From DASXKD01 sp963806145 (lineage in GTDB: Bacteria; Actinomycetota; Actinomycetes; Streptosporangiales; Streptosporangiaceae): DNA of 64,000 nucleotides. Under the pieces are notes generated by a model. The model searched no databases and was not told the DNA's origin. It worked only from the letters and a program-made list of their open reading frames with translations. Shown piece by piece: positions 44,971 to 52,125 of this stretch. Positions within the stretch are counted from its first letter, which is position 1, and every line of letters starts with the position of its first letter. A program made the translations under genes and the position numbers. Location of the stretch: contig CAWDXD010000032.1 in NCBI GenBank assembly GCA_963806145.1, positions 81,171 to 145,170 on the forward strand. Reading direction: 5' to 3'.

Positions 44971-45243
44971 CTAGGTCTCCGCGTCCCCGGCCTGGGCCTG
45001 GGCGCGGCGGGCCGCGCCGCGGGCGCGGGCCCGCTTCATCCGGGGCACGTACCACAGCGCGAACAAGCCCATCGCCACGCCGGCCGCGCAGGTCCAGATC
45101 CACCACCGCTCGGAGGAGGGGATCTGGTCGCGCAGCACCAGCAGCACCACCAGTGCGACCGCCCACCCGGCCGTGAGGATCGCCGTCACCCGTTGGTCGT
45201 TGGCCTCGAGCGGTGGCGGCGCCGGGCGCAGGATGCGGCTCAC
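44971..45243 (-). CDS. DUF2530 family small membrane protein
   Basis: The 90-residue protein has two membrane segments (about 22-40 and 48-66) and a basic C-terminus rich in Arg, as in DUF2530. It is convergent with DUF3027, only 4 bases apart, a pairing common in actinomycetes. Function unknown. Confidence 0.85.
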   Translation of the reverse strand: MSRILRPAPPPLEANDQRVTAILTAGWAVALVVLLVLRDQIPSSERWWIWTCAAGVAMGLFALWYVPRMKRARARGAARRAQAQAGDAET

Positions 45244-45364
45244 CGTTACAGGTTAGGCGCCCGGCCCGGGGGCGGTCCGGGCGCGGTGCGTGATCTACTG
45301 TCTGCACGCCTGGGGCGGCCGCTGGAGTCAACCGGCTCGCGGAATGCTTCGCTATGGCGTACTG

Positions 45365-45390
45365 TTAGCTAAAGTAATGAGTCAGGCTAA
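45365..45390 (+). promoter_or_regulatory. Possible MarR autoregulatory operator
   Basis: TTAGCTAA is an 8-bp palindrome at 45365-45372, and its half-site TTAGC recurs inverted as GCTAA at 45386-45390, at the MarR start. The A/T-rich stretch between (AAAGTAATGA) could hold a promoter -10 element. Confidence 0.4.
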
Positions 45391-46022
45391 TGAATATGAT
45401 GCAATCGGAGCACAGGTCCGACCCCGGCCTGGCCACGTCACTTCGGATCTCGGTGAGCCGCTTGGCCCGCCGCCTGCGGGTCGAGCGCGCCGCGGCCGGC
45501 CTGGGCGAGCTGGATCTGTCAGAAACTCAGCTGGCCGCCCTGGCCACGCTGGAGCGGCACGGCGCGATGACTCCGGGGGAGCTGGCCGAGCACGAGAAGG
45601 TGCAGCCGCCGTCCATGACGCGCGTCATCTCGGCGCTCGTGGATTCGCAGCTCGTGCGGCGCGAGCCGCATCCTTCCGACCGGCGGCAGGTGGTGCTCAC
45701 CGCCACGGACGTCGGCCGCGACCTGGTGAGCAAGGCACGGCGCCGCCGGGAGGCGTGGCTGGCGCAGCGGCTCAAGGAACTGTCACCGGCCGAGCGGGCG
45801 GCGTTGCGGGCGGCCGCGCCGGTCCTGGAGAAGCTCAGCCAGTCCTGCGCCGGCCCGCTCCGGGCGAGGGTTCCGCCGGGCACGCCGGCCGCCGGCCGAG
45901 GTTCCAGACCTTCCGGTCGCTGTCCACCCGGAACTACCGGCTGTTCGCCACCGGGCAGGTCGTGTCCAATACGGGCACCTGGATGCAGCGGGTGGCCCAG
46001 GACTGGCTGGTCCTGGAGCTGA
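45390..46022 (+). CDS. MarR-family transcriptional regulator (C-terminal end uncertain)
   Basis: Residues 1-152 form a winged-helix MarR protein, with SETQLAALATLERHGAMTPGELAEHEKVQPPSMTRVISALV and the wing SDRRQVVLTATDVGRDLV. It would repress the following transporter. The family normally ends near residue 150, but this frame has no stop there and runs to 46022, antagonising the MFS frame by about 270 bases. An indel around 45840-45900 is a likely reason. Confidence 0.85.
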   Translation: MNMMQSEHRSDPGLATSLRISVSRLARRLRVERAAAGLGELDLSETQLAALATLERHGAMTPGELAEHEKVQPPSMTRVISALVDSQLVRREPHPSDRRQVVLTATDVGRDLVSKARRRREAWLAQRLKELSPAERAALRAAAPVLEKLSQSCAGPLRARVPPGTPAAGRGSRPSGRCPPGTTGCSPPGRSCPIRAPGCSGWPRTGWSWS

Positions 46023-47149
46023 CCCACGGCAGCGGGACCGCCCTGGGCATCGCCGCCGGCCTGCAGTTCCTGCCTCAGCTGCTGTTCAGCCTGTGGGGCG
46101 GTGTCATCGCCGACCGTTACCGCAAGCGCAGCATCCTGCTCACGACCCAGGCGATCATGGGCATGCTCGCGCTCATCCTCGGGATCCTCGCGCTCACCGG
46201 CGCCGTGGCGGTCTGGCAGGTGTACCTGCTCGCCTTCGCGCTCGGCATGGTCGCGGTGGTGGACAACCCGGCCAGGCAGACCTTCGCGGCCGAGATGGTC
46301 GGCAGTGAGGGGATGGCGAACGCCATCGCGCTGAACAGCGCTACGTTCAACCTCGCCAGGATCGTCGGCCCGGCCGTCGCTGGCCTCGTCATCGCCGCCG
46401 TGGGGACTCCGGTCGCCTTCCTGATCAACGCCGCCTCCTACGGGGCCGTGCTGATTGGGCTCAAGCTCATGCGGGAGAGCGAACTGCGCCCGGTGGCCCG
46501 CGCGCCCAAGGCGCGGGGACAGCTCAGGGAGACATTCAGCTATGTGCGGGCGCGTCCCGATCTCTGGCTGACCCTGGTGCTGGTCTTCTTCGTGGCCACG
46601 TTCGGCATGAACTTCCAGGTGACCACCGCGCTGATGTCCAGGGGCGTGTTCGGAACCGGGGCGTCGGAGTTCGGCCTCGCCTCGGCCGTGTTCGCGCTCG
46701 GCGCCCTGGGCGGCGCCCTGGCTGCCGCCCGCCGTGCCCGGCCCAGCATGCGGCTGATGCTGACCACGGCGCTCGCGTTCGGCCTGTTCGAAGTGGCCGC
46801 CGGCCTGATGCCGGTCTTCTGGTCATTCCTGGTCATGCTGGTGCCTACCGGGGCTGCGGTGCTGATGTTCAGCACCGCAGCCAACTCCATGACCCAGCTC
46901 AGCACCACGCCCGAGGTGCGGGGCCGGGTGATGGGGCTGTACATGCTGGTCTTCCTGGGCGGGGCGCCGCTCGGCTCCCCTCTGGTCGGCTGGGCGGCCG
47001 AGCAGTTCGGGGCCAGGGCGGGCCTGATCGGGGGCGGGGTCATCTCGGCGGCCGGGGCCGTCGGCGTGGCGTTGCTGCTGGCGCGGGCACGTGGTGCGCG
47101 CCTTCGTTCCGTCCTGCGCCCGGCCGTGCTGGCCCGGGCCGAGGGCTGA
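45755..47149 (+). CDS. Major facilitator superfamily transporter (MarR-associated)
   Basis: The protein has an MFS core starting FQTFRSLSTRNYRLFATGQVV, the motif A region WGGVIADRYRKRSIL, DNPARQTFAAEMVGSEGMANAIALNS and twelve membrane segments. It belongs to the DHA3/enterobactin-exporter-like group. The start is unclear: GTG at 45755 is the nearest in-frame start codon before the core, but it lies inside the MarR gene and adds about 50 residues of weak quality. The core from about 45900 is secure. Confidence 0.85.
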   Translation: MAGAAAQGTVTGRAGGVAGGRAGPGEAQPVLRRPAPGEGSAGHAGRRPRFQTFRSLSTRNYRLFATGQVVSNTGTWMQRVAQDWLVLELTHGSGTALGIAAGLQFLPQLLFSLWGGVIADRYRKRSILLTTQAIMGMLALILGILALTGAVAVWQVYLLAFALGMVAVVDNPARQTFAAEMVGSEGMANAIALNSATFNLARIVGPAVAGLVIAAVGTPVAFLINAASYGAVLIGLKLMRESELRPVARAPKARGQLRETFSYVRARPDLWLTLVLVFFVATFGMNFQVTTALMSRGVFGTGASEFGLASAVFALGALGGALAAARRARPSMRLMLTTALAFGLFEVAAGLMPVFWSFLVMLVPTGAAVLMFSTAANSMTQLSTTPEVRGRVMGLYMLVFLGGAPLGSPLVGWAAEQFGARAGLIGGGVISAAGAVGVALLLARARGARLRSVLRPAVLARAEG

Positions 47150-47235
47150 CGGCGGAAGAGACATATGCCTCCGTGGACCGGCCAATCCCGGCACAACGGC
47201 CGGCGTGGCGGCGTGGCGGCTGCTACGAATGGATC

Positions 47236-47802
47236 ATGAGGCTGTTCGTGGCGCTTGCGCTGCCCCATGAGGCGGCCAGCGAACTGGACGAGGTGGTGGC
47301 GCCGTTGCGCCCCGCCAGGCCGGATCTGCGCTGGACAGGCCGCGACGCCTGGCACCTCACGCTGGCCTTCCTCGGCGAGGTCGACGAGTCGGTCATCACC
47401 GAGTTGGCGGTGCGGCTGGAGCGCGCCGCCCGGCGGCATCCGCCGCTGTCCCTGTCCTTGGCCGGGGCGGGCGCCTTCCCCGGGGCGAACCGGGCTCGGG
47501 TGCTATGGACCGGCATCCAGGGTGACCGCCGCGGACTTGGCCTGCTGGCCGCGTCGGCCAGCGCGGGCGCACAGCGGGCCGGCGCGCGGCCCGCCAACAG
47601 TGGGCGCGGCTACCAGCCGCACCTCACCCTCGCCAGGTGCCGTGCGCCGGCCGATATGAACTCACTCGTCGGAACCCTTGCAGGGTTCGCCGGGACGCCA
47701 TGGCTGGCCGGGGAAATCCACCTGATCCACAGTCGGCTCGGCGCGGATCCGCGCTACGAGGTCCTCGGCACCTGGCCGCTGCGCGGTGCCCTAGGCTCCT
47801 GA
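47236..47802 (+). CDS. thpR: RNA 2',3'-cyclic phosphodiesterase (LigT-like)
   Basis: The 188-residue protein has the two HxTL motifs, HLTLAFLGEV near residue 40 and HLTLARC near 131, of the 2H phosphoesterase superfamily, and starts MRLFVALALP as do other ThpR proteins. It hydrolyses 2',3'-cyclic phosphates on RNA ends. It is followed after one base by a tiny membrane protein gene. Confidence 0.93.
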   Translation: MRLFVALALPHEAASELDEVVAPLRPARPDLRWTGRDAWHLTLAFLGEVDESVITELAVRLERAARRHPPLSLSLAGAGAFPGANRARVLWTGIQGDRRGLGLLAASASAGAQRAGARPANSGRGYQPHLTLARCRAPADMNSLVGTLAGFAGTPWLAGEIHLIHSRLGADPRYEVLGTWPLRGALGS

Positions 47803-47803
47803 T

Positions 47804-47887
47804 GTGAACCGCACCACGCGCTGGCTGCTCCCTACCGTTCTCGCGCTCCTGGTACTGGTGGCCCTGGTAGGAGCCATCCTGCGCTGA
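47804..47887 (+). CDS. 27-residue single-membrane-segment peptide
   Basis: A GTG start one base after the thpR stop gives MNRTTRWLLPTVLALLVLVA plus seven residues, a basic N-terminus and one hydrophobic helix. The placement suggests translational coupling with thpR. No ribosome site of its own is clear. Could be chance in GC-rich DNA. Confidence 0.45.
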   Translation: MNRTTRWLLPTVLALLVLVALVGAILR

Positions 47888-47920
47888 CTCTTGCTCCGGC
47901 CCCACCACCCCGCCCTACGG

Positions 47921-49039
47921 CTACAGGTGGTCGACGACGTAGTCGATGCACGCGGTGAGCGCTTCTACGTCCGCCGGGTCCACCGCCGGGAACATGGCGA
48001 TCCGCAACTGGTTGCGGCCGAGCTTGCGGTACGGCTCGGTGTCCACGATCCCGTTCGCCCGCAGCGTCGCGGCAACCTTGGCGGCATCCACGGTGCCGGC
48101 GAAGTCGATGGTGCCTACCACCTGGGAACGCTGCGCCGGGTCGGCCACGAACGGGGCCGCGTAAGGCACCTTCTCTGCCCAGGTGTACAGGCGGGACGAG
48201 GAGTCGGCCGTGCGCGCGACGGTCCAGTCCAGGCCGCCCTCGGCAAGCATCCAGTCCAGCTGATCGGCCAGCAGCAGCAGGGTCGCCACCGACGGGGTGT
48301 TGTAGGTCTGCTGCTTCGCCGAGTTGTCGATCGCGACCTGCAGTGACAGGAACTCCGGAATGTACCGCCCGCTGGCCGCGATCGCCGCGGCGCGCTCCAG
48401 CGCCGCCGGCGACATCAGGGCGAGCCACAGCCCCCCGTCGGAGCCGAAGCACTTCTGCGGCGCGAAGTAGTACGTGTCGGTCTCGGTGACATCCACGGGA
48501 AGGCCGCCGGCACCGCTGGTGGCATCCACGATCACCAGGGCTCCGTTGCCCGCGCCCGGCACCCGGTGGATGGGCATGGCCACGCCGGTCGAGGTCTCGT
48601 TGTGGGTGAGCGCGTAGGTGTCCACCCCGGGCTCCGCGCGCGGCCGTGGGTGGCTGCCGGCCGGCGACTCGATGACGATCGGCTCCTCCAGCCACGGTGC
48701 AGTCCGGGTGACCTGCGCGAACTTGCTGGAGAACTCCCCGAACGCCAGGTGCGAGGATCGCTTCTGCACCAGGCCGAACGCGGCGACCTCCCAGAACGCG
48801 GTCGTGCCGCCGTTGCCCAGCACCACCTGGTAACCGTCCGGCAGCCGGAACAGCTCGGTGAGGCCCTCGCGCACCCGCTGGACCAGCGAGCGCACCGGCG
48901 CCTGCCGGTGGGACGTGCCGAGGTAGGCAGCCCCGGAAGCGGCCAGCGCGGCCAGTTGCCCGGGGCGGACCTTCGACGGGCCGCTGCCGAACCGGCCGTC
49001 GGCAGGGCGCAGACCAGCAGGGATCTCGATGGGGGCCAT
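47921..49039 (-). CDS. serC: Phosphoserine aminotransferase
   Basis: The 372-residue PLP enzyme is of the actinobacterial SerC type. It has FGSGPSKVRPGQLAAL, GTSHRQAPVRSLVQRVREGL, GNGGTTAFWEVAAFGLV and the PLP lysine in YYFAPQKCFGSDGGLW. It makes phosphoserine from 3-phosphohydroxypyruvate in serine synthesis and can act in pyridoxal phosphate synthesis. The neighbouring pdxH and citrate synthase genes are often in this order in actinomycetes. Confidence 0.95.
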   Translation of the reverse strand: MAPIEIPAGLRPADGRFGSGPSKVRPGQLAALAASGAAYLGTSHRQAPVRSLVQRVREGLTELFRLPDGYQVVLGNGGTTAFWEVAAFGLVQKRSSHLAFGEFSSKFAQVTRTAPWLEEPIVIESPAGSHPRPRAEPGVDTYALTHNETSTGVAMPIHRVPGAGNGALVIVDATSGAGGLPVDVTETDTYYFAPQKCFGSDGGLWLALMSPAALERAAAIAASGRYIPEFLSLQVAIDNSAKQQTYNTPSVATLLLLADQLDWMLAEGGLDWTVARTADSSSRLYTWAEKVPYAAPFVADPAQRSQVVGTIDFAGTVDAAKVAATLRANGIVDTEPYRKLGRNQLRIAMFPAVDPADVEALTACIDYVVDHL

Positions 49040-49133
49040 GCCGCCAGCCTACCGAGACCGGCCTTCGGCCTCGGCCCGCAGCGAGCCGCCCCGCTGTGAC
49101 AACACCCACAACGCTCCGGCCGAGCCCGGCGTA

Positions 49134-49189
49134 TGTGGTCGTTGGCACACTGACCACATTCTTTTGTGGTCGCTGTGCCAACGACCACA
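49134..49189. terminator. Nested perfect inverted repeats between citrate synthase and serC
   Basis: TGTGGTCGTTGGCACA (49134-49149) pairs perfectly with 49174-49189. Inside it, GACCACA (49152-49158) pairs with TGTGGTC (49165-49171). The structure can extrude as a two-level hairpin and carries four half-sites of TGTGGTC. It lies downstream of citrate synthase and upstream of serC, so it may terminate one or regulate the other. Confidence 0.5.
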
Positions 49190-49263
49190 AACAGGCCTGA
49201 GCGGGCTATGTCCCGGCGGCCACATTAGGCTCGGCAGTCACGCCCGCCACGGGCGGCGGGGCA

Positions 49264-50370
49264 TCAGATCTCGCCGAGGACGCCTTCCGCGCCGGGGACC
49301 TCCTTGACCGGCCGGGCCTGCGGGCCGACATAGCGGGCACTCGGCCGGATCAGCCGCCCGGTTCCCTTCTGCTCCAGGATGTGGGCGGACCACCCCGCGG
49401 TGCGGGCGCAGGTGAACATCGCGGTGAACATGTGCGCGGGCACCTCAGCGAAGTCCAGCACGATCGCGGCCCAGTACTCCACGTTGGTCGCCAGTACCCG
49501 GTCCGGCCTGCGCGCGTGCAGTTCCGCGAGAGCGGCATCCTCCAGTGCCGCCGCCACCTCGTACCGGGGGGCGCCCAGTTCCTTGGCGGTGCGCCGCAGC
49601 ACCCTGGCCCGGGGGTCCTCGGCCCGGTAGACGCGGTGCCCGAACCCCATGAGCCGCTCGCCCTTGTCCAGTTCCGCCCGGACGTACTGGGTGGCGTCCC
49701 CGATCCGCTCGACCTCCTCCACCATGTGCAGCACCCGGGCCGGTGCCCCGCCGTGCAGTGGCCCGGACATGGCGCCCACGGCACCCGAGAGCGCGGCAGC
49801 CACGTCCGCGCCGGTGGATGCGATCACCCGGGCAGTGAAGGTGGATGCGTTCATGCCGTGCTCGGCGGCCGAGGTCCAGTAGGCGTCCACGGCCTTGACG
49901 TGCCGGGGATCCGGGTCGCCGCGCCAGCGGATCATGAAGCGCTCGACGATGTTGTCCGACTCCTCCACCCGTTCCTGCGGGATCGCGGGCAGGCCGGTGC
50001 CACGCGCGGACTGCGCCACGAACGAGAGCGTCATGACCGACGAACGGGCCAGGTCGTCGCGTGCCTGCTCGTCGCTGATGTCCAGCAGCGGCCGCATGCC
50101 CTTGGCGGGCGCCAGCATGGCCAGGGCGCTCTGCACGTCCACCCGGATATCGCCGGACCGGACCGGGATCGGGTACGGCTCGGCGGGCGGCAGCCCGGGC
50201 GTGAACGAGTTGTCCACCAGCAGGCCCCAGACGTGCCCGTAGGACACCTGGCCGACCAGGTCTTCGATGTCGACTCCCCGGTACCGGAGTGCGCCGCCCT
50301 CCCGGTCGGGCTCGGCGATCTCCGTCTCGAATGCAACGACACCTTCCAGCCCGGGCTTGAAGTCGGACAT
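49264..50370 (-). CDS. Citrate synthase (citrate synthase 2 / CitA type)
   Basis: The 368-residue protein has GLEGVVAFETEIAEPD near the start and the catalytic residues in SGPLHGGAPARVL (His), MGFGHRVYRAEDPRARVL (His, Arg) and VLDFAEVP (Asp). It condenses acetyl-CoA and oxaloacetate. 2-Methylcitrate synthase activity is possible in this subfamily. ATG at 50370 has GAGGAGAG upstream. Divergent from pdxH. Confidence 0.93.
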   Translation of the reverse strand: MSDFKPGLEGVVAFETEIAEPDREGGALRYRGVDIEDLVGQVSYGHVWGLLVDNSFTPGLPPAEPYPIPVRSGDIRVDVQSALAMLAPAKGMRPLLDISDEQARDDLARSSVMTLSFVAQSARGTGLPAIPQERVEESDNIVERFMIRWRGDPDPRHVKAVDAYWTSAAEHGMNASTFTARVIASTGADVAAALSGAVGAMSGPLHGGAPARVLHMVEEVERIGDATQYVRAELDKGERLMGFGHRVYRAEDPRARVLRRTAKELGAPRYEVAAALEDAALAELHARRPDRVLATNVEYWAAIVLDFAEVPAHMFTAMFTCARTAGWSAHILEQKGTGRLIRPSARYVGPQARPVKEVPGAEGVLGEI

Positions 50371-50560
50371 CTGTGCTCTCCTCGTGTCTGCGATGAGCAA
50401 CGGCACCCGGATTCCGGGCCCGGCGGTGGGTCGCACTCGCCGTGTGCCGCTTTATTCAACAACGTGTCGGTCATGTCCGGATAGCGCGGGATGGCGTGAT
50501 GCGCGCCACCAGCGCAATCTTTCTCGCCCCAGGCACCGGCCTGTGTGAGGATCGGTACCC

Positions 50561-51214
50561 GTGGATACCGATCAGCACCCGCCCCGGAGCGGGACATCTC
50601 CGGGCAACGACCCTGCCCTGGACGAATCCATGCTCCCCGCGGACCCGGTGGACCAGTTCTCCTCGTGGCTCGCCGACGCGGCCGCGGCAGGCCTGCCTGA
50701 GCCGAACGCCATGGTGCTGTCGACCGTGTCGGCGGCCGGACGGCCACGGTCCCGGTCGGTGCTGCTCAAGGAGCACGGCCGGGCGGGCTTCGTGTTCTAT
50801 ACCAACCGCACCTCCGCGAAGGCGCAGGACCTGGCCGCGAACGGGCACGCCAGCGCCCTGTTCCCCTGGTATGCGCTGCGGCGCCAGGTGATCGTCCACG
50901 GCCCGGTGACCGCCATGTCCCAGGCCGACAGTGAGCCGTACTTCCATTCCCGTCCGCACGGCTCTCAGCTCGGCGCCTGGGCAAGCAGGCAGTCATCGGT
51001 GATCGCTTCCCGTGCCGAGATCGAACATGCCTACGCACGGCTGGAACAGCGCTGGCCGGAGGGCACGACGGTGCCGATGCCCGATTTCTGGGGCGGCTAC
51101 CGTCTTGTGCCTGATTTGGTGGAATTCTGGCAGGGCCGGGTCAACCGGCTGCACGATCGGCTGCGTTACCGCCGCGATGGGGCGCACTGGCTGGTGGAAC
51201 GATTGTCACCCTGA
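50561..51214 (+). CDS. pdxH: Pyridoxamine/pyridoxine 5'-phosphate oxidase
   Basis: The 217-residue FMN enzyme has RSVLLKEHGRAGFVFYTN, ASALFPWYALRRQVIVHG, the SRPHGSQLGAWASRQS block and the C-terminal RLHDRLRYRRDG ending in LVERLSP, all standard for PdxH. It makes pyridoxal 5'-phosphate. GTG at 50561 is the start. It is followed 59 bases later by the DtxR-family gene. Confidence 0.95.
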   Translation: MDTDQHPPRSGTSPGNDPALDESMLPADPVDQFSSWLADAAAAGLPEPNAMVLSTVSAAGRPRSRSVLLKEHGRAGFVFYTNRTSAKAQDLAANGHASALFPWYALRRQVIVHGPVTAMSQADSEPYFHSRPHGSQLGAWASRQSSVIASRAEIEHAYARLEQRWPEGTTVPMPDFWGGYRLVPDLVEFWQGRVNRLHDRLRYRRDGAHWLVERLSP

Positions 51215-51273
51215 CCAGGCGCTTCCCCACGATGTCCCCTCCGGCGAATACCATCAGGTAGGAGGGAGGCTCC

Positions 51274-51993
51274 GTGACCGCCTACGGACTCATCGACACC
51301 ACCGAGATGTACCTGCGTACTCTCTTCGAACTTGAGGAGGAGGGCATCCCGCCGCTGCGCGCGCGCATCGTCGAGCGGCTGTCGCAAAGTGGTCCCACGG
51401 TGAGCCAGACCGTTGCCCGGATGGAGCGCGACGATCTGGTGAAGGTGGAGGATGACCGGCGGCTGGTGCTGACACCGACCGGTCAGGCGCTCGCGACCCG
51501 GGTCATGCGCAAGCACAGGCTGGCCGAGTGCCTGCTCATCAGCGTCATCGGGCTGCCCTGGGAGGAAGTGCACACCGAGGCGTGCCGGTGGGAGCACGTG
51601 ATCTCCGAGAAGGTCGAGCAGCGGCTGGTGGAACTGCTCGATTATCCCGTCCATTGCCCGCACGGCAACGTCATCCCCGGGCTCGCCGAGCTCGGTGTCC
51701 CGCCCGCCGCTGCTGACCAGGCAGAAGAGGCACGGCACGAACCGGTCGTGTCGATGATGAGCGCCGCTTCCACGATCCCGGCACCCGTTGTCATCCAGCG
51801 CATCAGCGAACAAATCCAAAGTGATATCGGCCTGATGCTTAAACTCAAGCGCAGCGGGATACAACCGGGACGCAAGGTTACGCTCTCGGTGGCTGACGAC
51901 GGTGTGCGGGTGACAAGTGAGGACGGTGCGGGGAGCATCACGGCGGATCTGCCCCGCCGCGATGCCGTGCACGTGTTCGTCGGGGCGCCCTGA
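51274..51993 (+). CDS. DtxR/IdeR-family metal-dependent repressor
   Basis: The 239-residue protein has the N-terminal winged HTH (GIPPLRARIVERLSQSGPTVSQTVARMERDDL), the metal-site and dimerisation region (HRLAECLLISVIGLPWEEVHTEACRWEHVIS and CPHGN), and an SH3-like C-terminus. It represses iron-uptake genes in the presence of Fe(II). GTG at 51274 has GGAGG upstream. Confidence 0.93.
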   Translation: MTAYGLIDTTEMYLRTLFELEEEGIPPLRARIVERLSQSGPTVSQTVARMERDDLVKVEDDRRLVLTPTGQALATRVMRKHRLAECLLISVIGLPWEEVHTEACRWEHVISEKVEQRLVELLDYPVHCPHGNVIPGLAELGVPPAAADQAEEARHEPVVSMMSAASTIPAPVVIQRISEQIQSDIGLMLKLKRSGIQPGRKVTLSVADDGVRVTSEDGAGSITADLPRRDAVHVFVGAP

Positions 51994-52060
51994 GGATTCC
52001 GCCCGAGCTGGCTTGCCATGCTCGGCGGCCTTCCGGCTGCCTTCGCCAGGGGCCGCTGTG

Positions 52061-52095
52061 CTAGCCCGGGGGGCCGAGCCCCCCGGAACCCCCAC
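52061..52095. repeat. Dispersed palindromic repeat, copy 2
   Basis: CTAGCCCGGGGGGCCGAGCC with the following CCCCGGAACCCCCAC forms a GC-rich hairpin and is closely related to the copy at 35075-35106. It lies between the DtxR gene and the phosphatase gene. Confidence 0.7.
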
Positions 52096-52125
52096 GACCT
52101 GGGTTGCGGTTTCTGGCGGGTGCCC

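Noticed and set aside
45290..45755. Extension of the MFS gene upstream to about 45290
   Set aside because: The added sequence is a shadow of the MarR gene and has no similarity of its own.
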